From Rhodococcus sp. G-MC3 (GTDB taxonomy: Bacteria; Actinomycetota; Actinomycetes; Mycobacteriales; Mycobacteriaceae): a stretch of 64,000 bases of DNA. Both the position numbers and the translations under genes were made by a program. The stretch lies in contig NZ_JASISW010000007.1 in NCBI RefSeq assembly GCF_030063335.1, forward strand, positions 124,001 through 188,000, read 5' to 3'. The notes under the pieces were generated by a model. That model saw only the letters and a list, made by a program, of their open reading frames with translations. It did no database searches and was not told the origin of the DNA. Shown piece after piece: positions 17,345 through 25,378 of the stretch (the first letter of the stretch is position 1; each line of letters starts with the position of its first letter).

Positions 17345-18834
17345 TCGCCGAGTACCGGTGGGGCGACGAGAGGAAGCGTGCCGATCAGTTCGTCTCCGTT
17401 GATCGCATCGATGAGGTATCCGGGTGTTTTGTGGACGTCGTCTCCGCCGCCTGCACCTCCACCGCCACGGCCTCCGGGGGGTGCCATGCCGCCCATGCCT
17501 CCCGTGCCTGGGGTCCCGGGACGTCCTGCGCCCGCGCCGTATCCGCTGCCACCGGGAATGCTGCTGCCGGGACTAGCGCCGCCGGGAATGCCGCTGCCGG
17601 GAATGTTGCTGCCGGGACTACCGCTGCCTCCGCCGAATCTGGATCCGCCCGGTGCTCCGGTGGAGCCGCGTGAACGATTCCCAGCGGGCCCGCCGAACAG
17701 TGATCCGCCGCCAGGTGTTCCAGCTCCAGGTGCTCCAGCTCCAGTCGACCCTGCGGTAGGCGATCCGCCCGCCGAGGCGCCACTCGTCGCGGGACCTCCT
17801 GACCCCGATGCACCCTGCCCTGATGCACCCTGCCCTGATGCGCCCTGCCCTGATCGACCCTGCCCCGGTGGCGCGCCGTCGGACGGCGCCCAAGTGGACG
17901 CCTGGGTTGCAGTGTCCTGAGGCGTCGAGCCGGGCGGCAGGGTCGATTCAAGCAGGGTGGACTGGGGCTGGCCGCCTGTAGGACCGGGGCCCGACGCACC
18001 TCCCGATCCGCCCCCTGCCGAGCCGGAGGACGGCTGGTACCACGGTCCGTAGGAACCGGGGTTGGACTGGGTAGCAGGCGATACGAATCCTTCGGAACCG
18101 GTCAGGGGATTCAACGCCTGAGGTAGCACCGGTATCTGCGCCGCAGCGTCTCGAATGGCGGGCGAGTAATAAGTCTTCATGACGGTTCGAGCTTGTTCCT
18201 GCGCCTCTTCGCGTTCGTATTCCCTGCTCTTCATGGAACCGAACACGCGGATCGGACTGCTCAACACATCGACCGTCGAGTCCCAGAAGGTGTCGGAGCC
18301 GGGGGGCGGAACATTGGCTTTGGCCTGGCTGACACCGTCGTGCGTCGTCTGTACCTTGTTGGCCAACGCATCGGACGCGAACATCAGCCAGAGTGAGGAA
18401 TTGGCGTACCGCAGTACTCCGTCGCCTGCTGCCGTTGCGGCTGAGCCTTGCCAGTGCGCACTGACCTTCGCGTTCAAATCGGCCGCGAAATCTGCTGCGT
18501 CCGTTGCCGCCCCGAAGCCGAGACTCCGCCAGGCAGTCGAGGTGCCGTCGATCGACTCCGGGTCGATGTCTCCTACCTTTGCCCAGATTTCCTCGTGGGA
18601 CATGGCATCGAAGGGGTCGTCGACGATGGACGTCGAATCCTCTTCCTGGGCGTACCCGCTCCTGCTCTTGACTCCGGACTCGTACCTGCCCTGTGCGCCG
18701 GGAACGCCGTCCCCCGCTGTCGATCCGGATTGCACGTTGTTCAGCGAACCCGCGACTTCTCGCACTGTCTGCTGGATGTTTCCGATTGGGATCAGCTCAG
18801 GATTCACGGCCGCCCCCGGTTCTGCGAGACTCAT
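17341..18834 (-). CDS. PPE/WXG100-like type VII secretion substrate with Gly/Pro-rich body
   Basis: 497 residues. The N-terminal 210 residues are helical. They include a turn HWQGSAATAA (W-x-G motif, about residue 128) and, downstream, YEREE, which fits the YxxxD/E export signal. The rest is Gly/Ser/Pro/Ala-rich, partly made of 5-residue GQGAS repeats. The last 30 residues form a non-repetitive block (TPGYLIDAINGDELIGTLPL) that looks like a conserved interaction segment. No PPE tripeptide is present, so assignment to the PPE family proper is uncertain; the adjacent EspG-like gene supports export by an ESX system. It sits in the middle of the Ter array, 39 bp upstream of nothing but the HAD gene end. 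Confidence 0.7.
   Translation of the reverse strand: MSLAEPGAAVNPELIPIGNIQQTVREVAGSLNNVQSGSTAGDGVPGAQGRYESGVKSRSGYAQEEDSTSIVDDPFDAMSHEEIWAKVGDIDPESIDGTSTAWRSLGFGAATDAADFAADLNAKVSAHWQGSAATAAGDGVLRYANSSLWLMFASDALANKVQTTHDGVSQAKANVPPPGSDTFWDSTVDVLSSPIRVFGSMKSREYEREEAQEQARTVMKTYYSPAIRDAAAQIPVLPQALNPLTGSEGFVSPATQSNPGSYGPWYQPSSGSAGGGSGGASGPGPTGGQPQSTLLESTLPPGSTPQDTATQASTWAPSDGAPPGQGRSGQGASGQGASGQGASGSGGPATSGASAGGSPTAGSTGAGAPGAGTPGGGSLFGGPAGNRSRGSTGAPGGSRFGGGSGSPGSNIPGSGIPGGASPGSSIPGGSGYGAGAGRPGTPGTGGMGGMAPPGGRGGGGAGGGDDVHKTPGYLIDAINGDELIGTLPLVAPPVLGE
17805..17864 (-). repeat. Four 15-bp tandem repeats encoding GQGAS-type units
   Basis: Units at 17805, 17820, 17835 and 17850 follow the pattern CTGATGCACCCTGCC with one to three changes. 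They code for the SGQGASGQGAS stretch of the secreted substrate. The array is likely length-variable by slippage. Confidence 0.8.
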
Positions 18835-18873
18835 GGAGAGAACCGATGCTCATACTTCTACCCCCTGCATAGA

Positions 18874-19749
18874 TCAACCTCTGTGCGGACCAACCCCTTG
18901 ATCTGTTGGACGCACCGAGGGCCCAATCGGTTCCATCGAACGCCCAACTCGTTCGTGGAGCCAGGTCAAGATCTCCTCCCCGGCGAGGGCGCCGGACGCC
19001 TGGGTGACGGTGAGGCCCGGATGCTGGAAGTTCAGTGCTTCCAATTCACCGTGCGCGGGTCTGATGGCGTTGTTTGCGGCGATCAGCATGTCGGCGTCCA
19101 GGGCGCCGTCGCCGGCCGCGAACGTCACGGCTGCGGTGGACAGTCGACCGTCGTTGATGCAGCGCGAGAGGACTTCGGCGACGGCTCGGCTCTTGCATAC
19201 CGCGTCGGGCATCGTGTAAATCTTGCGTCCCTGCTGCGAGACGTTCCAGCCCTGTGTGGCGCACCACTGCGACCATTCGGTCAGGAACCCGTCCGGTACC
19301 TCGGCTGGTTCGACGACCAGGTAGCAGAACAGGTCGTCCGCGGTGCGTCGTTTGAGCACCCAGTCGCCGTCGGCGCGTGAATGCAGTTCGGCGCGAATCT
19401 GGGCGAGTTCGATGTCGGCGAACTTCTCGCGCCACGACCGATCCGGCTCACCGTCGACGAGGATGTTGCCGCCGTTGCTGGTGATCGCATAGCGCCATGG
19501 CGCTCCAGGGAGCGCGATGCGCTGAAACTGCTCGATGGTGCGTGTCGTCGTCGGCACGACGACGGCGGTCTTCGTCAGCTCCTCCAGCGAACCGGCTGCG
19601 ACATGTGTCATGTACGACAGCGGACCGCCCTCGTAAGTCTCGACGCACATCACCGAGTCGCCGATGTCGAACCCGAGAGCCAAGTCGGAGTAGATCATGG
19701 TGCGATCGAGGTCGACGGATACCAGGGCGTTCTTCATCTCACGTGACAT
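18874..19749 (-). CDS. HAD-superfamily phosphatase of the Ter biosynthetic module
   Basis: 291 residues. HAD motif I is VDLDRTMIYS near residue 12, motif II TSNGG near residue 90 and the late acidic motif FAAGDGALDADML near 217. The long cap with two Trp-rich segments is typical of sucrose-phosphate-phosphatase-like HADs. In described Ter systems a HAD enzyme accompanies PRTases and a citrate-lyase-like protein and is predicted to dephosphorylate a nucleoside-like intermediate. The ATG at 19749 overlaps the PRTase stop by 11 bp; the Met four codons later (19737) is equally plausible. Downstream lies the PPE-like gene. Confidence 0.8.
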   Translation of the reverse strand: MSREMKNALVSVDLDRTMIYSDLALGFDIGDSVMCVETYEGGPLSYMTHVAAGSLEELTKTAVVVPTTTRTIEQFQRIALPGAPWRYAITSNGGNILVDGEPDRSWREKFADIELAQIRAELHSRADGDWVLKRRTADDLFCYLVVEPAEVPDGFLTEWSQWCATQGWNVSQQGRKIYTMPDAVCKSRAVAEVLSRCINDGRLSTAAVTFAAGDGALDADMLIAANNAIRPAHGELEALNFQHPGLTVTQASGALAGEEILTWLHERVGRSMEPIGPSVRPTDQGVGPHRG

Positions 19750-22093
19750 CTTTTATCAATCCCATGCAGGAGTACGCAAGGTCGGGTACCTCGGTCACGG
19801 GGACTCCGCGTGCCTCGGCGAGCATCCGAATGTGCCGATGCTCGGGGGCGCCGGAGTCGCGCACCAGAATTCGCCATGGAACGCGGCGGAGCAGCACCCG
19901 GGTTGTTTCGCCGACGCCTGGCTTGACGAAATTGACGTGCGAGATACCGAACTGCTCGCGAACCTTCTCGACCGACGCCCAGCCGCTCCAGTCCGGAGTT
20001 CGATCCGACTTGCCGATTCTCGTCGCCGAGCCCGTGGCTTCCTCGCGTGCGTCGGCGAACCGCGCGGACACGGTGTCGAGCAGATGATTCGACACGTCGT
20101 CGGCGGCGAGTTCGGAATAGTACTTGGCGCCGTGGAAATCACCGTCGCGAATAAGGTCGGTGTTGAGGACGGTACGTGAAACCAAGCCGGAGACAGTCGA
20201 ATTGAGGCACGCCGACGCGATGAGGAAATCGTCGCGGGTCCCGTAGGTGCGAGCACAGTTGCCCGGATCGGCCAGCACCGCGAGATCGTCGTTGAACAGG
20301 CCACTGCTGAACTCGCCACTGCTGAACTCACCACTGCTGAACTCGGCCAGCGCGGCCGAGAGTTCGCGGGCGATGGCGCCCTTTCCGGTCCAGCCGTCCA
20401 CGAAGACGACCGATCGTGAATCATGATTGTCAGCAAGATATCTCAGCGCAACAGCATCGATTCCGCGATCACGGACGATGGATACCGCGTAGTGCGGAAG
20501 GTCGAGTCCATGCATTTCGAGGGCCCACCGCCGCATCAGAATGCCGACGGGAGTTCCGGCGCGGGCGAGCGAGGCGAGGACGATGTCGTGTCCACGCTCG
20601 GCCAACACCAGCTCGGTCACGGTGCCGACAGCGACTGCGAGTCGGCGCGAGCTCTCCTGCAGGACAGTTTCGAACAGGTCCTGGTATGCGGCGTCGGGTT
20701 GGTACTCCACCGGCAGCGATTCGGCGTAGTGAGCCGTACCAGCCTGAATCTGCTTCTCGCGCTCGGTGATATCGGCTTCCAATGCCACGGCGGACAGGTC
20801 CTTCAGTAGCCACGTCACCTCCTGCGGAGCGTAGGAGCCGAACTCGGGACCTGTCAGTGGTACGGCGCGTCGAGCCACCGTGAGTGCTAGCGGGTCCGCT
20901 CCGCTCACGACGACAACCGCCACGTCGCTACCGGAGGCGGCGATGACCTGAGCGGCGCCGCCGGGCCCGAACAGTCGACCGGTGTCGGCCGGGCCGTCGA
21001 CGACCAGCACGACGAGGGCGCCCGCGGTCCCGGCAGCGTTGTAGACGTATCGAAATTCTTCCTCGTTCGCCTCCGGTGCAAGGAATCGAAACCCTCGCCG
21101 CAGTGGATAGTCGGGCTCGTCCAGCACGTATGCCGGCGAGCGAGTGGTGGTTTGATAGAGCGCCGTATGACCGAGCTCGTCCAGGGTCGCAGCGATCTGC
21201 AGCGGTAGGTGCATCAGCTCCTCGTGCCCGAGGACGACGACGGGACGTGCAGGTTCGATCGCCGCGTCCACAGCCGTCGCGATGCCGGCGGCAGCAGCGA
21301 AGAATGCAGGTGCATCCGAGGCGAGGAAACCGTGTCGTCCGCCGTCGGGCACCGCAGCGGGCCAGGAGACGTCGACACGAGTCACCGTGCCCGGTGCCCT
21401 GGCCACCGGGTTGTACTTGGGTTCGGGAAGTGCGGCGACGGCCTCGACCAGATCCGCCGGCAGTTCGACAGTTCCCTGCGCGAGGCTGACGCTGTCGATG
21501 ATCACTCCGAGTTCCGTTGCAACCGAGTCGCCGTGTTCGAGATGAACGGGCGACCGCATGTCCACAAGGGACGCGATGACGTAGTGGGTTCGCGGCGAGA
21601 CGGCGTGCATCGACCGAATTGCCTCCAGCGCAGTCTTTCCGGTGGAGATCTCGTCGTCCACCAACACGAGAGGCAGTGTCGTGGACAGTATGTGCGGCGA
21701 GGTAGGCAACAGCTGGTGATCGGTCGCGTGCGAGTGCCCTTCCTGGAACTCTGCGTACACCTCCGTGCCGGGGACATTCCGTCGCGTCGAGTGCAGATAG
21801 CAGTGCGCTCCGAGGTGCGCTGCGACCCCGTGTCCCAATCCGGTTGCAGTTTCGGCAAATCCGAGCACATCGACGTCGGACCCTCCGACGGCGGCGAGCA
21901 CCAGATCGGCGAGCGCATCCGCTCCGGCTCTCACGAGGGCAGGCGCGACAGGAATGTGCTTGCCGAGAACCTCGGAGACGAGGAGATGCGCGCGGCGCGG
22001 ATTTCGGCGAAGACCGGGCCGGACCAGGGCGGTCACCGACCAGTCGGAGGACGATCCGGTGGGGGTGATGACGATTCCCGAGGTGGGGCCCAT
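19739..22093 (-). CDS. Four-domain fusion PRTase - TRSP - PRTase (StiP-type) - PELOTA
   Basis: 784 residues. Domain 1 (about 20-230) is a phosphoribosyltransferase with the PRPP loop LVLVDDEISTGKTA at 142-154. Domain 2 (about 265-430) matches the TRSP region that accompanies it, with GRHGFLASDAPAFF and GHEELMHLP. Domain 3 (about 460-680) is a second PRTase of the type often named cysteine protease StiP, with FVDGWTGKGAIARE near residue 565. Domain 4 (about 690-784) is a PELOTA-like RNA-binding module (ILVRDSGAPEHRHIRMLAEA). In Ter systems these are predicted to make and attach a ribosyl or nucleoside-like product. The ATG shares one base with the upstream stop (TGATG). Confidence 0.8.
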   Translation of the reverse strand: MGPTSGIVITPTGSSSDWSVTALVRPGLRRNPRRAHLLVSEVLGKHIPVAPALVRAGADALADLVLAAVGGSDVDVLGFAETATGLGHGVAAHLGAHCYLHSTRRNVPGTEVYAEFQEGHSHATDHQLLPTSPHILSTTLPLVLVDDEISTGKTALEAIRSMHAVSPRTHYVIASLVDMRSPVHLEHGDSVATELGVIIDSVSLAQGTVELPADLVEAVAALPEPKYNPVARAPGTVTRVDVSWPAAVPDGGRHGFLASDAPAFFAAAAGIATAVDAAIEPARPVVVLGHEELMHLPLQIAATLDELGHTALYQTTTRSPAYVLDEPDYPLRRGFRFLAPEANEEEFRYVYNAAGTAGALVVLVVDGPADTGRLFGPGGAAQVIAASGSDVAVVVVSGADPLALTVARRAVPLTGPEFGSYAPQEVTWLLKDLSAVALEADITEREKQIQAGTAHYAESLPVEYQPDAAYQDLFETVLQESSRRLAVAVGTVTELVLAERGHDIVLASLARAGTPVGILMRRWALEMHGLDLPHYAVSIVRDRGIDAVALRYLADNHDSRSVVFVDGWTGKGAIARELSAALAEFSSGEFSSGEFSSGLFNDDLAVLADPGNCARTYGTRDDFLIASACLNSTVSGLVSRTVLNTDLIRDGDFHGAKYYSELAADDVSNHLLDTVSARFADAREEATGSATRIGKSDRTPDWSGWASVEKVREQFGISHVNFVKPGVGETTRVLLRRVPWRILVRDSGAPEHRHIRMLAEARGVPVTEVPDLAYSCMGLIKDVT
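20301..20345 (-). repeat. Three 15-bp tandem repeats inside the PRTase fusion
   Basis: CCACTGCTGAACTCG, CCACTGCTGAACTCA and CCACTGCTGAACTCG follow without gaps and code for EFSSG units in a non-conserved loop after the second PRPP motif. Near identity of the copies suggests recent expansion by slippage. Confidence 0.85.
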
Positions 22094-23250
22094 CAACGGT
22101 CCGCCAATTCGGTGAGTAGGTCGACGAACGTGATGCCCTCGTTGGTCACGCCGAATGCGTCGGCGCGCAGCATTGTTTGCTTCGCCCAATTTCGGTGGGG
22201 ACCGAGCTCGTTCATCTTGTTCTTGTAACCCGATGCTCGGACGCCTCCTTCGTCGGACTCGAGAATGTCGAGAGCGTCGTAGTACTCCTCGTGCGTGACG
22301 GCCGACATTGCGTGCACTGCGGGCACATGTGATGGATGGATGACGGTCTTCCCCTGAATTCCGTTGGCGCGGTCCAACGCAACCTCGCGCAGCAGCGCGT
22401 CGAGGTCGTGGCTTACGAGTTGTTGCCGGAAGCGGACTGCTTCCTGTTCGACGAAGGGAGTCTGCCGGAGCATGGGCCTGAACATGCGCTCGTGGTCGGC
22501 GAAGTACTCCCACACCGGTCCGGTGATGACGAATCCGGAATCGTTGCTGCGCCCCAGATGGTTGACGATCGCGCTGATGACGTCCGCGACGACGCGGACG
22601 TCGTAGATGGTCAGGTCGCGGTCGCGGCGGATGCCGAACATTCCGCACATGTCCGTGGCGCCGATTCGCACTGCCAACACTCGGTCGCGATGCTGTCCGA
22701 GGAGTTCTCGCACTGCCACCAGTTCGGTGTCGCGAGTCTCGCGGAACACTACTTCGGCGGACTCCAGTATCGGCATCGCCAGCAACCGCTTGCCGTGCGA
22801 GTCAGAAGCGTCGATGATTTCGTCGAGGAACGCAGCTCCGCGTTTCGCGGTGAACTTCGGGATCACGAACCCGGCGAGCGCAGTCGCACCATGTGTCAGC
22901 GAGGAACAGATGCGCCGGATCTGCTCGGGCGTGCGGGCGCGGACGAACACCAGCGATCCGAGTGGTTCCTCCGCGGCCAGCTGCTCGAGCGAAGCCACCG
23001 CGTTGGTGATGGCGTGCTCGAGATTGTGGTCGGCAACTGCGTCTTCCAGATCGATGACGAGTGAGCAGACACCTTCGCGGCTGCGCTTGGCCAGGGTCTG
23101 CGCGAGATCTGCCCGGGTGGCGGGCATGTAGAGAGTTGCACCGAGAGCCGCGGCGACCGTGGCCAGGTCATCGGAGGGCTCGATGCGTCTCGGTGGGCGG
23201 AGGAAGAGCCGCGCCAGCACTGCCGAGTCCAGATGTGAGAAGTGTTGCAC
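22093..23250 (-). CDS. HpcH/HpaI citrate-lyase-like C-C bond lyase of the Ter module
   Basis: 385 residues, TIM-barrel enzyme. Signatures are LYMPATRADLA, VCSLVIDLEDAVAD, FVRARTPEQIRRI, GFVIPKFTAKRG, LAVRIGATDMCGMFG and NGIQGKTVIHPSHV. The Glu/Asp pair in DLEDAV and the Asp in GATD are the expected metal ligands. Related enzymes cleave or form C-C bonds of citrate-like acids. In Ter clusters this protein is a constant partner of the PRTase and HAD genes. GTG start at 23250; the stop shares one base with the PRTase start. Confidence 0.8.
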   Translation of the reverse strand: MQHFSHLDSAVLARLFLRPPRRIEPSDDLATVAAALGATLYMPATRADLAQTLAKRSREGVCSLVIDLEDAVADHNLEHAITNAVASLEQLAAEEPLGSLVFVRARTPEQIRRICSSLTHGATALAGFVIPKFTAKRGAAFLDEIIDASDSHGKRLLAMPILESAEVVFRETRDTELVAVRELLGQHRDRVLAVRIGATDMCGMFGIRRDRDLTIYDVRVVADVISAIVNHLGRSNDSGFVITGPVWEYFADHERMFRPMLRQTPFVEQEAVRFRQQLVSHDLDALLREVALDRANGIQGKTVIHPSHVPAVHAMSAVTHEEYYDALDILESDEGGVRASGYKNKMNELGPHRNWAKQTMLRADAFGVTNEGITFVDLLTELADR

Positions 23251-23261
23251 CGCAGTCCTTA

Positions 23262-23310
23262 GCAGTTGTCATTGGTGAAGCAGCCGTCATGGTGAAGCAG
23301 TTGTCATAGT
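23262..23310. repeat. Three imperfect 17-18-bp direct repeats upstream of the HpcH-like gene
   Basis: GCAGTTGTCATTGGTGAA, GCAGCCGTCATGGTGAA and GCAGTTGTCATAGT follow head to tail at 23262, 23280 and 23297. They fill most of the 79-bp gap between the coiled-coil gene and the HpcH-like gene. They may be a duplicated operator or simply slippage products. Confidence 0.6.
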
Positions 23311-23329
23311 CGAGCAAGTACTTGTGTGG

Positions 23330-24529
23330 TCACCGAGCTGATCCGCGCATTCGATCGATTACGCCGTTGATGAAGCCGGAGATGCTCTCGAGATCCTGCA
23401 GGTACGACCAGTAGTCGGGATGCGTTCCGGTCAGTGCAGCGTTGGCGCGGTCGATTCGAGCCAGCTGAGCATCCAACACCGTCCCCCATTCGGCAACAAG
23501 TCCACGATTCAACGCGAGTTGTTGGGCATCTCGTAACTTGAATCTCACCGTGTGTTCAGTTTTGGTTGGGTCTGCCTTCACAGCGCGGAGCTTCTCGACA
23601 CGGTCGGTGACAGCGTCGACCAGCTTCTCGGCGTCGGCCAGATGTGCGCGCGCTCGAGCGATGTCCTCCAGCGCTTCCTCCGGGTTTCCCGATCCCGAGG
23701 ATGCCCGCGCAGCCGAGAGATCCTCGGCAGCTTGTTCGATGTGCCGAGCGCTCGCTCGTTCGTTGTGTGAGAGGTCAGCGGAGCTGGCTGCGTTGAACTC
23801 TCTCAGCAGCGTCGAGAAGGCAGGGGCAAGGCGGTCGAAGCGGGTGCGGACCGCCTCCACTCGGGTTCGGACCGACGCCAATGCCGACGCCGCTTCCTGG
23901 GCCCGACGTGGGGCTGCGGCAAGCGACTGGTCGAGAGTTGCGGCCGCCTCCCGCACGTGAGCGGCAGCTGCCCTTGCATCCAACGGGTTTCGTGCCGCCA
24001 GTGCCGAATCGAGGGACGCCACCGCGTCGTCGACTGCGCGGAACGCCGAGCGAACCGACGGGTAGTCGACGAACTTCGGATCAGCGGAGGCAACCGCGAG
24101 CTGGGCCTTCTCGGCGAGGCTCTTCGCATCCTGGGCGAGTCTCGGCGTCGCCGCCAGTGCCGAGCGAGCGTGCTCCAGCTCGTCGCGATGCGCACTGTAG
24201 AACCGGTCGACCTCCTTGGCCGCCTCGCCGAGGGCGTGTGCAGCGTTCTGAAAGGCCGCCTGAGCCTGGGTCGTGACGATTCCGTCGAACTGCTCGACGG
24301 CGGCAAGGTAAGCGGCACCCGCGTCGAAGCAGGCCTTCTCTGCTGCCGACCACTGTCTGCGCAGATCTTGCTCCGGAGTCAGTGCACGCACCGCGTCGAC
24401 ACCGGTGGATGCGATCGACTGGCGCTTGTCCATGTCGAGAAATGCTGCGACGGCACTGTCCTGCGCTGTGTGTGCAGCGGCATCCGATCCCGCGTCGCGG
24501 CGGAACAGCCCAGGTCGACGACTTGTCAC
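23330..24529 (-). CDS. Long coiled-coil protein heading the Ter array
   Basis: About 399 residues from the GTG at 24529 (MTSRRPGLFRRDAG). Almost the whole length is Ala/Glu/Arg-rich amphipathic helix with heptad character (AEKAQLAVASADP, LDSALAARNPLDARAA, EAASALASVRTRVEAVRTRF), ending in an aromatic-rich cap (HPDYWSYLQDLESISGF). No enzymatic motif is seen. It is the first gene of the minus-strand array and may scaffold the other Ter proteins; that is inferred from position. The start is uncertain: the frame is open to 24652, and the region upstream of 24529 does not look conserved. Confidence 0.65.
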   Translation of the reverse strand: MTSRRPGLFRRDAGSDAAAHTAQDSAVAAFLDMDKRQSIASTGVDAVRALTPEQDLRRQWSAAEKACFDAGAAYLAAVEQFDGIVTTQAQAAFQNAAHALGEAAKEVDRFYSAHRDELEHARSALAATPRLAQDAKSLAEKAQLAVASADPKFVDYPSVRSAFRAVDDAVASLDSALAARNPLDARAAAAHVREAAATLDQSLAAAPRRAQEAASALASVRTRVEAVRTRFDRLAPAFSTLLREFNAASSADLSHNERASARHIEQAAEDLSAARASSGSGNPEEALEDIARARAHLADAEKLVDAVTDRVEKLRAVKADPTKTEHTVRFKLRDAQQLALNRGLVAEWGTVLDAQLARIDRANAALTGTHPDYWSYLQDLESISGFINGVIDRMRGSAR

Positions 24530-24591
24530 CTGCCCGATAGTACTGACGGGAACTTCTCGGTGTGGTGTGCGCGTTGGCCGAAGTAGAACCC

Positions 24592-24610
24592 GTACGAATC
24601 TGTACGAATC
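24592..24610. promoter_or_regulatory. Direct repeat GTACGAATC x2 in the divergent Ter promoter region
   Basis: GTACGAATC occurs at 24592-24600 and 24602-24610, spaced one helical turn apart, between the coiled-coil gene and terD. Such a spacing fits a dimeric regulator serving both divergent units. No known regulator is assigned. Confidence 0.35.
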
Positions 24611-24667
24611 GGACAGGAGACCACTACGGTTGACGGCTGTAGGGGAATCCACTGCGAAAGGAAAGTC

Positions 24668-25243
24668 ATGGGCGTCAGCCTCAGCAAGGGCGGCAATGTC
24701 TCACTCACCAAGGCAGCTCCGAATCTGACTGCTGTCACGGTCGGACTCGGATGGGACATTCGTTCGACGACCGGCACGGACTTCGACCTCGACGCGAGCG
24801 CTATCGCGCTGGGCGCCGACAAGAAGGCATTGAGTGACGGGCACTTCGTTTTCTTCAACAACCTCAAGTCTCCGGACGGATCCATCGAGCACACCGGTGA
24901 CAACACCACCGGCGAGGGCGAAGGCGACGACGAGCAGATCAAGGTCGACCTGGCAGCTGTTCCGCCGAATGTCGAGACCGTCACCTTTCCCGTCTCGATC
25001 TACGACGCCGACGCGCGTTCGCAATCCTTCGGTCAGGTCCGCAACGCGTTCATCCGCGTCATCAATCAGGCCGATCAGACCGAACTCGCTCGCTACGACC
25101 TCAGCGAGGACGCGTCGACCGAGACCGCGATGGTCTTCGGCGAGCTGTACCGCAACGGGGCCGAGTGGAAGTTCCGCGCCGTCGGCCAGGGCTACGCATC
25201 GGGACTCTCCGGAATTGCGCGCGACTTTGGGGTAAACGTCTAG
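24668..25243 (+). CDS. terD: TerD family calcium-binding stress protein
   Basis: 191 residues, the standard single-domain length. The family N-terminus [15 protein letters not shown], the first calcium-site segment [11 protein letters not shown] (about 38-48), FVFFNN, the second acidic segment [13 protein letters not shown] (about 77-89) and the terminal [12 protein letters not shown] are all intact. TerD proteins confer resistance to tellurite, phage and oxidative stress in various bacteria; their mechanism is unresolved. The ATG follows GAAAGGAAAG. It is transcribed away from the minus-strand Ter genes and ends in a terminator before the DUF475 gene. Confidence 0.95.
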   Translation: MGVSLSKGGNVSLTKAAPNLTAVTVGLGWDIRSTTGTDFDLDASAIALGADKKALSDGHFVFFNNLKSPDGSIEHTGDNTTGEGEGDDEQIKVDLAAVPPNVETVTFPVSIYDADARSQSFGQVRNAFIRVINQADQTELARYDLSEDASTETAMVFGELYRNGAEWKFRAVGQGYASGLSGIARDFGVNV

Positions 25244-25269
25244 TAAAGGCATACCCAAGATTGGGCCTA

Positions 25270-25301
25270 ACCCCGCTTCATCACCCATGATGGAGCGGGG
25301 T
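25270..25301 (+). terminator. Hairpin terminator after terD
   Basis: A 13-bp stem (ACCCCGCTTCATC with GATGGAGCGGGGT, one G-T pair) and a 6-nt loop, followed by TGTTCT. It ends 26 bp after the terD stop and may be partly read through into the DUF475 gene. Confidence 0.75.
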
Positions 25302-25378
25302 GTTCTGGCTTTCAGACCTGCCCGTTTCGTCCCGCTTCGTTAACAGACTTGCGCCGGCTACAGAAAGGCCACACGCTC

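Noticed and set aside
22094-22648. Upstream extension of the PRTase fusion frame
   Set aside because: It overlaps the HpcH-like gene in another frame, and the translation there is low complexity. The TGATG junction gives the start at 22093.
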